This document shows, in pieces, positions 55,835-64,000 of a stretch of 64,000 bases of DNA. Each line of letters opens with the position of its first letter. Within the stretch, counting starts at the first letter, position 1. The position numbers and the translations under genes were made by a program. The notes under the pieces are model-generated. The model was not told the DNA's origin and did not search any database. It saw nothing but the letters and a program-made list of their open reading frames with translations. The DNA is from Providencia vermicola (lineage in GTDB: Bacteria > Pseudomonadota > Gammaproteobacteria > Enterobacterales > Enterobacteriaceae): assembly GCF_020381325.1 (NCBI RefSeq), contig NZ_JAGSPI010000011.1:1-64000 (forward strand), in the 5' to 3' direction.

Positions 55835-57568
55835 CTATTTCATTATCGACGTTTTACGGTCGATGCTGTACTGCTCAAGTTCTTTGTATGCCACTGTTTT
55901 CGCTTTACGTTTTTTCACGTCCACCAGCGTCACACGGTCGGTACAAGAGTAACAAGGGTCAAGACTACCGATGATCAGCGGCGCATCAGAAACGGTATTA
56001 CCTTGCAGCATATAGCGCAGCACTGGCCAGTTGGCATAGGTCGCCGCACGACAACGCCAGCGATACAGTTTTTGGTTATCCCCTAACATGCTCCAGTGAA
56101 CATCTTCCCCACGCGGCGCTTCGGTATAGCCCAACGCAAATTTATGCGGTTGATAGGTAAAGCCTTCTGTGAGGATTGGCCCTTCTGGCATGTTATCCAG
56201 TGCGTATTCAATCATCGACAAGGAATCCAGTGTTTCTTTAATACGCACCATCACCCTTGAATACACATCGCAGCCATCAAGACTGAATAAGGTTTTTGGT
56301 AAGTTGCCATAATCAGCAAATGGGTGGTCAAAGCGCACATCACGTTTAAAACCACTCGCGCGGATCATGGGCCCGACAGGGCTGTAATCACGAGCAACTT
56401 GTGGTTCTAAACGTCCCACCCCCACGGTACGCTGCTCCATATTTGGCGTACTCAGTAGCATATCCACTAATTGAGTGACGTCGCGGCGCATTTCTTGTAC
56501 CAATTGAATGGTTTTTACGCGCTGTTCTTTGAGAAAATCACGGCGAACACCACCAATCAGGTTAGTTCCGTAAGTTTTACGCGCTCCTGTCAGTAACTCC
56601 GCCATGGTCATGGATTTTTCACGCACACGGAAAAACTGCATAAACCCTGTGTCAAACCCCGTAAAGTGACTCGCTAGGCCAATATTTAGCAAGTGGCTAT
56701 GAAGACGCTCAACTTCTAAAAGGACACTGCGAATGGTGTGCGCACGTTGCGGCACGTAGATACCAAGAGCATTTTCTACGGATGAGGTATACGCCACACT
56801 GTGAGTAAAGCCGCAGATCCCGCAGACACGGTCAGATAAAAACGTCACTTCGTTATAGCCCATACGAGTTTCCGCGAGTTTTTCCATCCCACGGTGCACA
56901 TAGAACATACGGTAATCCGCATCGACAATACGCTCACCATCGACGAATAAGCGGAAGTGACCTGGTTCATCAGAAGTAATATGCAATGGGCCGATTGGCA
57001 CAACACGGCTCTGGGTTTTGCTGTCGTTAATAAACTCGTAGGTTTCAGTATCTGTGGTTGGTGCTGGGCGCTGGCGATAGTCCATCGTGTCTTTACGCAG
57101 CGGGTATAAATCTTCAGGCCAATCATCGGGCAACACTAAGCGACGCTCATCAGGTAAACCAACAGGACGCAGGCCGTACATATCGCGGATTTCACGTTCT
57201 CCCCACACTGCAGCAGGGACACGCGGCGTTACAGACGGGAACTCTTGGGTGATTGGGCTGACAAACGCTTTTACCGTTACCCAACATTTCTCCCCCTCTT
57301 CCATGGAAAGCGCGTAATACACGGCAAACTGGCCATTGAGCGGGCGCTCATCATTGCCCCATAAAACAGGTAACCAACCGCCACAGCCGTAGTAAAGAAA
57401 CTCTACCACTTCAGGTAGCATATCCGTTTTTACGGTAATGGTGAGCTGATTAGCGGTTTGCCACTCTTCATCCAGTACCGCATGGGGAAATTTCTCGCGG
57501 ACTTGTGCCAGGTAGCCAACGCCTTTACGAACGCCTTGAAGGGTATCTGTATAGTTCTGATAGCTCAC
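55835..57568 (-). CDS. hyfG: Hydrogenase-4 large subunit HyfG (NiFe)
   Basis: A 577-residue catalytic subunit with a NuoC-like N-terminal domain (about 1-165) fused to a NuoD-like NiFe domain. The nickel ligands are in RVCGICGFTHS and DPCYSC. A 32-residue tail follows DPCYSCTDR and should be removed by the HycI-type peptidase encoded two genes on. I place the start at a GTG at 57568, seven bases after AGGAG and one base after the hyfF stop; upstream readings overlap hyfF without a ribosome site. It reduces protons to H2 (or the reverse). Confidence 0.95.
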   Translation of the reverse strand: MSYQNYTDTLQGVRKGVGYLAQVREKFPHAVLDEEWQTANQLTITVKTDMLPEVVEFLYYGCGGWLPVLWGNDERPLNGQFAVYYALSMEEGEKCWVTVKAFVSPITQEFPSVTPRVPAAVWGEREIRDMYGLRPVGLPDERRLVLPDDWPEDLYPLRKDTMDYRQRPAPTTDTETYEFINDSKTQSRVVPIGPLHITSDEPGHFRLFVDGERIVDADYRMFYVHRGMEKLAETRMGYNEVTFLSDRVCGICGFTHSVAYTSSVENALGIYVPQRAHTIRSVLLEVERLHSHLLNIGLASHFTGFDTGFMQFFRVREKSMTMAELLTGARKTYGTNLIGGVRRDFLKEQRVKTIQLVQEMRRDVTQLVDMLLSTPNMEQRTVGVGRLEPQVARDYSPVGPMIRASGFKRDVRFDHPFADYGNLPKTLFSLDGCDVYSRVMVRIKETLDSLSMIEYALDNMPEGPILTEGFTYQPHKFALGYTEAPRGEDVHWSMLGDNQKLYRWRCRAATYANWPVLRYMLQGNTVSDAPLIIGSLDPCYSCTDRVTLVDVKKRKAKTVAYKELEQYSIDRKTSIMK

Positions 57569-57569
57569 G

Positions 57570-59147
57570 TTATTTCTCCTGCACTGATGCGGTAGAGGCG
57601 CTAGCACCCCACGGCCATTGATAATATATTTGAGTAGATTCTGTTGATGCTGCGCTATCGGTTAAGACAATGGTGGCAGCATTTTCAAGTAAGCGGCTTA
57701 CAGGCTGTGGAATATGCGTTCCCATCACTAACATCAATACGATGAGAATAGCCATTGGCAATGTGGTTAAAATGCCCAGTTCACCACGGGACACGCAATC
57801 AGGTTGCGCGCCAAATAAGGTTTTCGAAATCATGCGCACCAACCCGCCTAACACGATAGTGATCAATACTAAAACCAACAGTGTTAACCAAAAATGGTCA
57901 GCCGCGATCCCCGCAACCACAATCATGAATTCACTGAGAAAAATATTGAATGGTGGCATCCCGCCAAGGGCTAATGCGCCTCCAGCAAATACCACTGCTG
58001 TAAATGGCATGGTACGCAGTAGGCCTTTCACCACGGTGATATCTCGCGTACCGTATTTCAATAGAACATTCCCAGAACCACAGAACAGCAAGGTTTTACC
58101 CAAGCTATGGTTCAAGGTATGCAGCAGCGCTGCTAACACGCCGAGTGGGCCACCAATACCTAACGCCACCGCAATCAGCCCCATGTTTTCCACGCTGGAA
58201 TAGGCCAGCAGGCGTTTCATATCTTTTTGCACTAAGATAAAAAATGCCGCAACAGCCACTGAGAGCAAGCCAAATACCAGCAACAGCGTTTGAGTGAATT
58301 CGCCGCCGATCGCCGAGGTTACAATGATGTAATAGCGAATGATGATCAGCAGCGAGCAGTTAAGCAGTACCGCAGACAGTAATGCAGACGTTGGACTTGG
58401 CGCTTCACTGTGCGCATCGGGTAACCAAGCATGCATTGGGAATAGGCCCGTTTTGGTACCAAAGCCAATTAGTACGAAAACAAAGGCTAGGTGCATCAAG
58501 GTTGGGTCGAGTAATTCAGTGTATTTCAACACTTCGGTCCAGAAAATGGCCAGTTCAGGGTTTGGCATCACATTGACCGCATTCGCATACACTAGAATTG
58601 TCCCGAACAGACCAAATGCCACACCCACACTACAAATAATGATGTATTTCCACGCCGCTTCCAGTGAAGAACGCTGCCCGTAAATACCCACTAAGAACGC
58701 CGAACTCAGTGTGGTTGCCTCCACCGCTGCCCACATTAAAATCAAGTTATTACTGGTGATCACTAACAGCATGGTAAATAAGAATAAGTGGAAGAAACCA
58801 TAGTAATTACATAATGTTCCTACACTAATTTCACCGTCTGCCACTTCATGATTCATATAACCGATGGAATACAAACCCGTTAAGAAGCCGACAATACCTA
58901 AGATGGCGAGAAATAACCCTGCAAGGCTATCCAAATGGATCCAATTCCCTGCCATCAGTAAATCACCAACCTCACTGATGGTATTGACCATCCACAATGA
59001 CAAAACCAACAGCGCGACAATACCAACGGCATGCACCAGTGTGACAGCTGGCTTTGCACCGCTGCCCAGCAATCGGCACGCAAAAGCCAACAGTGAAATC
59101 ACCAATGGTGTTGCCATTAATAGCGTTAACAACATACTTTGACTCAT
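57570..59147 (-). CDS. hyfF: Hydrogenase-4 membrane subunit HyfF
   Basis: A 525-residue antiporter-like membrane protein (NuoN/MrpD group), against 526 in E. coli. The conserved lysine-containing helices ([55 protein letters not shown]) are intact. It is one of three proton-channel-like subunits that distinguish hydrogenase-4 from hydrogenase-3 and suggest ion translocation. hyfE lies four bases upstream. Confidence 0.95.
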   Translation of the reverse strand: MSQSMLLTLLMATPLVISLLAFACRLLGSGAKPAVTLVHAVGIVALLVLSLWMVNTISEVGDLLMAGNWIHLDSLAGLFLAILGIVGFLTGLYSIGYMNHEVADGEISVGTLCNYYGFFHLFLFTMLLVITSNNLILMWAAVEATTLSSAFLVGIYGQRSSLEAAWKYIIICSVGVAFGLFGTILVYANAVNVMPNPELAIFWTEVLKYTELLDPTLMHLAFVFVLIGFGTKTGLFPMHAWLPDAHSEAPSPTSALLSAVLLNCSLLIIIRYYIIVTSAIGGEFTQTLLLVFGLLSVAVAAFFILVQKDMKRLLAYSSVENMGLIAVALGIGGPLGVLAALLHTLNHSLGKTLLFCGSGNVLLKYGTRDITVVKGLLRTMPFTAVVFAGGALALGGMPPFNIFLSEFMIVVAGIAADHFWLTLLVLVLITIVLGGLVRMISKTLFGAQPDCVSRGELGILTTLPMAILIVLMLVMGTHIPQPVSRLLENAATIVLTDSAASTESTQIYYQWPWGASASTASVQEK

Positions 59148-59151
59148 CTCA

Positions 59152-59802
59152 TCACCCCTTCAGCGCGGTCAGTTGATCCACGTTCAGTGTGTTGAGCGTG
59201 CGATAGATTTTACGCGCCAGTACCGCCATGATAATCACAGCGAAAATCGCATCAGTAGCAATACCGATTTCCACTAGCTCAGGCGCTTTATAAGCAAGTA
59301 AGGCCAAGGTTAGGTGAGAGCCGTTTTCCATCAAGCAGTAACCAAACGCCTGTTTGAGGATATTGCGCTGCGTCACGATGCACAGTAGGCCTAACATAAA
59401 GTGGCCGAGGGAGACTGCCAGCGCAGGTTTAAGCTCTGTGGCAATCGGCAATTTGATAGGCTCGACCACAAACCAGCACAACACCACAATCACTGCCGCC
59501 GCTAACATTAACCACGCAGGGCTGATCACTCCACCGTTGGCTGACGGGTCAGACAGCTTGCAAAATGCATAACCTAAAATCACAGGAACTAAAATGACCT
59601 TGGTGATAAAAGCCGAACCTGCCCACATGGCTAATTCAGGCGCGTTGAGGGTCTGGGACAAGGTGCCAAAAATCGCCACTAACACCAGCGATTGCAAGGC
59701 ATAGAACCAGCACGAGGCCACAGGGCGCTTCGCCCCGATAACCAGTAGCGAGGTGATCATCATCAATCCCGCTAAATTATTCACAATCATGGAACCAGTC
59801 AT
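59152..59802 (-). CDS. hyfE: Hydrogenase-4 membrane subunit HyfE
   Basis: A 216-residue membrane protein, identical in length to E. coli HyfE and starting [15 protein letters not shown] as it does. Six or seven helices; part resembles NuoK. It belongs to the membrane arm of hydrogenase-4 and has no counterpart in hydrogenase-3, so it helps identify this cluster as hyf. Confidence 0.95.
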   Translation of the reverse strand: MTGSMIVNNLAGLMMITSLLVIGAKRPVASCWFYALQSLVLVAIFGTLSQTLNAPELAMWAGSAFITKVILVPVILGYAFCKLSDPSANGGVISPAWLMLAAAVIVVLCWFVVEPIKLPIATELKPALAVSLGHFMLGLLCIVTQRNILKQAFGYCLMENGSHLTLALLAYKAPELVEIGIATDAIFAVIIMAVLARKIYRTLNTLNVDQLTALKG

Positions 59803-59814
59803 ACTTTCTCTCCC

Positions 59815-61257
59815 TTAATTGAGCCAGATGACGGCGATGACACTCGAACAGAAGGACATCACGATCAGCAAACCAATCACCCACTGCATTGCCCATGGAA
59901 CCGCGCTACCATTCGCCACTTCCTCACTTGGCTCACCAGGCACCACTTTACCGAACCAGTACAACAGCCACGCAAAGCTCGCAACCGATTCAATCAATAC
60001 CAGCACCATGATTGGTGTGAGTATCCAGAAGTGTTCAGAAAGGGCGAAGCCTGCTGCGAAGATAGGGAATTTACTGAAGAAGCCGTTAAGTGGTGGTACC
60101 CCAGCAATTGCCAGTGCGGCAACGCAGAACCCCACGCCCAACAATGGGTAACGTTTTGCTAAGCCACGTAAACGTGGCAACATCCGTGTTCCACAGCTAT
60201 AACTCAGCGCGCCTGCAACCAAGAAAAACAAGCTTTTGGCAAATGCGTGGTTAAAGATATAGGCGATGCCCCCTTGGAAGGCCTCCTTCGAGCCAAAAAC
60301 AGATAACGACAAGGCAAGGAAGATATAAGCCAGTTGAGTGATGGTTGACCATGCAAGCAGACGTTTCATGTCTTTTTGTGGCAGGTACATCATAAAACCA
60401 TACACCAGAGTGATGACTGCCATCACCACGCCTACCCAACCAATAATTTCAGGCACATGATCCGAAGACATCAAGCTGCGGGCGAAAATATACACCCCAA
60501 CTTTTACCATCGATGCCGCATGTAAGTAAGCACTGACGGGGGTCGGTGCCTCCATGGCATCAGGCAGCCATGCTTGCAGAGGCAGTTGGGCTGATTTCCC
60601 CCATGCCGCAAACAAAATTCCGCCAAACACAATCAAACTTGCAGACTCATTGAGCTGGCCAATGGCACTTAACGCGAATGTCCCTGTGTTGATAAATAAG
60701 GTGGCAGCAGCCAAGTACAGCCCTAACGAACCAATGTGGGTGATAAGCAGTGCTTTCATCGCACTGCGTTGGGATTTTTCGGTTTGATAATAACCAATCA
60801 ATGCCCAAGAGCATCCCCCTGTAATTTCGAAGAAGACCAACTGACCTAAAATAGTGGACGATAACACCACGCCAGCCATTGCTCCGATAAATATCAGCAA
60901 GAACGCATAATAACGGCGGGTTGGCCCATGGGCGTGTTCACGGTTCCCCTCAGTCAAATAACCCGTTGAATATAAACAGATTAAAAAACCCAAGAACACG
61001 ACGGCAAAAGCAATCAAGGTACTGACACCATCAATCGTGAAGCCAAATAGTTCGACCTCCCCTGCTTGAATTAGCGTCAGTGAGGTGGCGACTTTACCAC
61101 CCGATAAATACAACCAGCCGAGTATTCCTGTGCCGATTGAAGCAATCAATGCAACAATGGTGCTCAGCCACGGTGCCATGCGAGTGGGTAAGCTACTCAC
61201 CAGTAACGCGCCAATAAATGGAATAAGTAGCGTGGCGAGTGCAATATTTTCTAACAT
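59815..61257 (-). CDS. hyfD: Hydrogenase-4 membrane subunit HyfD
   Basis: A 480-residue antiporter-like membrane protein (E. coli 479), with about 14 helices and the lysine-bearing SAQLPLQAWLPDAMEAPTPV and [16 protein letters not shown] segments. I start at the ATG at 61257 (MLENIALATLLIPF), nine bases after AAGGAG; a longer reading overlaps hyfC. Predicted part of the ion-pumping arm. Confidence 0.95.
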   Translation of the reverse strand: MLENIALATLLIPFIGALLVSSLPTRMAPWLSTIVALIASIGTGILGWLYLSGGKVATSLTLIQAGEVELFGFTIDGVSTLIAFAVVFLGFLICLYSTGYLTEGNREHAHGPTRRYYAFLLIFIGAMAGVVLSSTILGQLVFFEITGGCSWALIGYYQTEKSQRSAMKALLITHIGSLGLYLAAATLFINTGTFALSAIGQLNESASLIVFGGILFAAWGKSAQLPLQAWLPDAMEAPTPVSAYLHAASMVKVGVYIFARSLMSSDHVPEIIGWVGVVMAVITLVYGFMMYLPQKDMKRLLAWSTITQLAYIFLALSLSVFGSKEAFQGGIAYIFNHAFAKSLFFLVAGALSYSCGTRMLPRLRGLAKRYPLLGVGFCVAALAIAGVPPLNGFFSKFPIFAAGFALSEHFWILTPIMVLVLIESVASFAWLLYWFGKVVPGEPSEEVANGSAVPWAMQWVIGLLIVMSFCSSVIAVIWLN

Positions 61258-61270
61258 GCTATGTCGCTCC

Positions 61271-62221
61271 TTATAGGCCAGTGAGGTAAAAAACGAATCC
61301 GAGTGCCGCAACACCGAATCCTAGCCAAGTCACATGGTGTGTCAGTAAGAAACGCCCACGCGCCAAACTGTTTTCCACCAATGACGCCAGCACAAAAATC
61401 ACCAGTAATTTCACCAGCAACAGCACTAACGCAATCAACAAGCTTCCCACTGTCAACACACTGGCATTACCAAATGGGAAAAAGATGGATAAAAACAGCA
61501 CCGCCACAATCACTTGTTTGAGGCCAATACCCCATTTCACTAACGCTAAACCTGAACCTGAATACTCCGTTAACGGCCCTTCTTGTAACTCTTGCTCTGC
61601 TTCTGCCACATCAAACGGGATTTTCCCCATTTCAATAAAGGTGGCAAAACCACACGCTAACAGTGCTAAAAAAGTGGCGGTGGGCGAAATCCAGCCTTCG
61701 CTCATCACCGAACTAATGGTGCCGATATTGGTTGAGCCAGCGATCAGCGCCACCACCAATAAGCCAAGGAATAAAATCGGTTCGACTAATACCCCAAGCG
61801 TGAGCTCACGACTTGCCCCAATCCCTGCAAACGGGCTACCTGTGTCCAAACCTGAAAGTGAAAAGAAAAAGCGGAAAAGGGCAAAAATGTACAGCACGAT
61901 AATTAAGTCGCCTGCCCCACTAAACAGGGAATTCAATGTGAAAACGGGCAAAGCCATCGCTAACAGCAGCATACTGCCAAGCAGCACATACGGCATGATG
62001 CGAAAGATAGCCCCTGAGTCACGTGGCGCAACAGATTGGCGTTTTAGCAGTTTGGTAATATCGCGGTAATCCTGCCAAATACCAGGACCTTGGCGCGAGT
62101 GCATTTTGGCGCGAATTTGCCGTGAAATACCCGTGAATAACGGGGTTAACAGCAGCAAAATAACGGCTTGAATTACGGCAAAGAAGCCCATCATCAATGT
62201 CGGTGTTTCTTGAATTGTCAT
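61271..62221 (-). CDS. hyfC: Hydrogenase-4 membrane subunit HyfC (NuoH-like)
   Basis: A 316-residue NuoH-family membrane protein that docks the catalytic arm. Conserved features are RAKMHSRQGPGIWQDYRDI and the acidic FIEMGKIPFDVAEAEQELQE loop. I start at the ATG at 62221, five bases after GGGGAG; longer in-frame readings run back into hyfB. The 13 bases to hyfD indicate one operon. Confidence 0.94.
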   Translation of the reverse strand: MTIQETPTLMMGFFAVIQAVILLLLTPLFTGISRQIRAKMHSRQGPGIWQDYRDITKLLKRQSVAPRDSGAIFRIMPYVLLGSMLLLAMALPVFTLNSLFSGAGDLIIVLYIFALFRFFFSLSGLDTGSPFAGIGASRELTLGVLVEPILFLGLLVVALIAGSTNIGTISSVMSEGWISPTATFLALLACGFATFIEMGKIPFDVAEAEQELQEGPLTEYSGSGLALVKWGIGLKQVIVAVLFLSIFFPFGNASVLTVGSLLIALVLLLVKLLVIFVLASLVENSLARGRFLLTHHVTWLGFGVAALGFVFYLTGL

Positions 62222-62232
62222 GATTTCTCCCC

Positions 62233-64000
62233 TTACGCCGCGATCACGACGAGCAACACCACCAACGCAGCAACGACATACAGGCAATACAGTCTGAAGT
62301 CCCCACCTTGTAAGCACTGCATGCGCTTCGCAATTCGATTGATACAACGGACGAATGGGTAAATAATTTTTTCATCCCAGAAAGGCTCGACTTGCCCCGC
62401 CCCTGCTTTCGTCACTTCCAAGGTTTGCGCTAACCGTGCCGATGGGTCGAGTTGTTCACGCATGCGATATAGTGGCGCAAACATAGAACGCAACGGTTGA
62501 GTGAAGCCCCCCGCAGACACAGACATGTCTTTTTCCCATGCGTAACCACATGCCCACGCATCGCCTTTGCGGCGAAAGCCCATTTGTTTGCCTTTGAATG
62601 CCAAGTAAATAATGAACGGAATAAGCGGTAAGGCGAGTAATAGAACGAAGGTCATCGCTGGAGAGATCATCGCTTGTGCCGCGCTATCAGGCATTAACAT
62701 CGCCCCTTGGGCGACGGTAATATCCGTTGCGCTAGTTAATGACATCGCCACATTTGCCAATACTGGGGCAATCACGCTGGCACCCACGCCTAAGATCACG
62801 CAGATAGCAGCTAAAATCAGCATCGCCGCAGTCATTGTCCAAGGCACTTCCCGCGCTTTAGTGGCTTGTTCGCTGCGCGCGCCGCCACAAAAACTCACCC
62901 CGTACACTTTCACAAAACACATCGCTGCCAACGCCCCTGTGATAGCTAACATCACAATGGCGATAGGGCCACTGATACGCATGATGAATGTGCCTTCATG
63001 GCTCATTGAGAAAAGGGATTGATAGGTGTACCACTCACTGACAAAACCGTTTAAGGGTGGTAACGCTGAAATCGCCATACAGCCGATTAAAAAGGCCGTT
63101 GCCGTTAGTGGCATGAGTTTCGCTAATCCACCCATTTTCTCCATATCACGGGTATGAATGCGGTAAATCACCGCCCCAGCCCCAAGGAATAACAGCCCTT
63201 TAAATACTGCGTGGTTGAGCAAGTGGTAAACCGCACCGAGCAAGCCAATGGTCGCCAATACAGGCATATTATTTGCCATACCGACCATGCCAACACCAAC
63301 CCCCATCAAGATGATCCCGATGTTTTCAACGGTATGCCAAGCGAGTAAGCGCTTAATATCGTGCTCTGCCAGTGCGTACATGACGCCAAGGACAGAAGAC
63401 ACGGCACCAAAGGCCAACACCACAATACCCCACCAGCCTTGGGTTGCACCTAATAGGTCGATACCCACTTTGATGATCCCAAAGATACCGATTTTCACCA
63501 TCACCCCTGACATCAAAGCGGAGGCGTGTGACGGGGCTGCGGGGTGAGCTTGCGGTAACCAACTGTGTAATGGGAGCATCCCTGCCTTGGCGCCAAAGCC
63601 AAAAAATCCCAATAAAAACACGACGGATGCCATGGTTGGCGAAAGAGTGAGTTGGCGGAAGGAATCGAAATCTAAGCTGCCACTTTGTCGCCACATTAAG
63701 AAGAACGCTATCATGATCAAAATCGACCCTGCGTGGGCGATAAAGAAATACAGCAGGCCGGCACGAATCGATTTGTCGTCTTGGTCAGCAATGACGAGAA
63801 ACCAAGATGCGAGTGACATCATCTCAAATAAGATAATGAAATAAAACGCATTATCCATCACCACTAAAGCCACCATCGAGGCGATAAACAGATTGAGGAA
63901 AAACCCCATGCTCCACGCCCCACGTCCGCAATATTCTTGAACATAGTTCAATGAATACAGGGCACTAACGGTAACCAGCAGCGAAATCACCATCACCATA
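62233..64000 (-). CDS. hyfB: Hydrogenase-4 membrane subunit HyfB (5' end outside window)
   Basis: The C-terminal 588 or so residues of HyfB; E. coli HyfB has 672, and by comparison about 84 N-terminal residues lie past the window edge. It is a NuoL-like antiporter subunit (PLHSWLPQAHPAAPSHASAL; ALAEHDIKRLLAWHTVENIG; DAWACGYAWEKDM near the C-terminus). The frame is open to the last base, so I see truncation by the window only. hyfA would be expected upstream. Confidence 0.95.
   Translation of the reverse strand, partial: MVMVISLLVTVSALYSLNYVQEYCGRGAWSMGFFLNLFIASMVALVVMDNAFYFIILFEMMSLASWFLVIADQDDKSIRAGLLYFFIAHAGSILIMIAFFLMWRQSGSLDFDSFRQLTLSPTMASVVFLLGFFGFGAKAGMLPLHSWLPQAHPAAPSHASALMSGVMVKIGIFGIIKVGIDLLGATQGWWGIVVLAFGAVSSVLGVMYALAEHDIKRLLAWHTVENIGIILMGVGVGMVGMANNMPVLATIGLLGAVYHLLNHAVFKGLLFLGAGAVIYRIHTRDMEKMGGLAKLMPLTATAFLIGCMAISALPPLNGFVSEWYTYQSLFSMSHEGTFIMRISGPIAIVMLAITGALAAMCFVKVYGVSFCGGARSEQATKAREVPWTMTAAMLILAAICVILGVGASVIAPVLANVAMSLTSATDITVAQGAMLMPDSAAQAMISPAMTFVLLLALPLIPFIIYLAFKGKQMGFRRKGDAWACGYAWEKDMSVSAGGFTQPLRSMFAPLYRMREQLDPSARLAQTLEVTKAGAGQVEPFWDEKIIYPFVRCINRIAKRMQCLQGGDFRLYCLYVVAALVVLLVVIAA

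Noticed and set aside
62221-62347. Longer HyfC beginning inside hyfB
   Set aside because: The added residues are unlike HyfC, and GGGGAG sits five bases before the ATG at 62221.
1-64000. CRISPR arrays, prophage, insertion sequences, tRNA genes, toxin-antitoxin or defence islands
   Set aside because: No regularly spaced repeats, transposase, integrase, phage or tRNA-like sequence was found by eye; gene content is metabolic throughout.

Overview
The window is one end of a bacterial contig. The first 19 bases are an exact Tn5/Nextera mosaic-end adapter, and the last gene (hyfB) runs off the right edge. Low GC, E. coli/Salmonella-like gene families and the combination of narGHJI, pgtPABC, a hyf-type hydrogenase and selenocysteine FdhF point to a gut-associated Enterobacterales member of the Morganellaceae, most likely Providencia. 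This assignment rests on remembered family resemblance, not on a search. I saw no tRNA, rRNA, insertion sequence, prophage or CRISPR.

Layout. 1-830: adapter, then AT-rich DNA with no gene I can support. 832-8241: a six-gene minus-strand operon (dgoK-like kinase, dgoA-like aldolase, N-acyl-D-amino-acid deacylase, RidA, sodium/solute symporter, D-serine-dehydratase-like PLP enzyme) with a divergent IclR regulator and three GGAAC-type operator-like sites. Read together it looks like a complete route for an N-acylated 2-amino-2-deoxy sugar acid to pyruvate and glyceraldehyde 3-phosphate; this is the best candidate for an undescribed system. 8216-19227: nitrate respiration (narKGHJI, divergent narXL, with FNR and NarL sites between). 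19240-22946: MFS carrier, glycerate kinase, CdaR. 23066-28178: CoA ligase, CoA transferase, 3-oxoacyl reductase and thiolase, enough to turn 3-hydroxybutyrate into acetyl-CoA. 28659-33001: yghU and an ABC importer. 33555-37655: orphan codB-like permease and the MetJ-controlled metNIQ operon. 37728-44112: phosphoglycerate sensing and uptake (pgtABC, divergent pgtP). 44170-47631: OlsF-like ornithine-lipid synthase, an SDR and its divergent LysR regulator.

47634-64000 is a formate hydrogenlyase region: selenocysteine fdhF with its SECIS and a sigma54 promoter, an FhlA-type activator that lacks the usual N-terminal sensor domain, a hydN-hypA-hypC operon with a second sigma54 promoter, and the converging hyfBCDEFGHI hydrogenase-4 operon, which ends in a natural HycH-HycI fusion. 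FdhF would oxidise formate, electrons would pass through HydN/HyfA-type ferredoxins and HyfH/HyfI to the NiFe site of HyfG, and the large membrane arm (HyfB, C, D, E, F) could couple H2 evolution to ion pumping. HypA, HypC and the HycH-HycI fusion mature HyfG. The window is thus rich in anaerobic energy genes, with nitrate respiration and formate-hydrogen metabolism about 30 kb apart.
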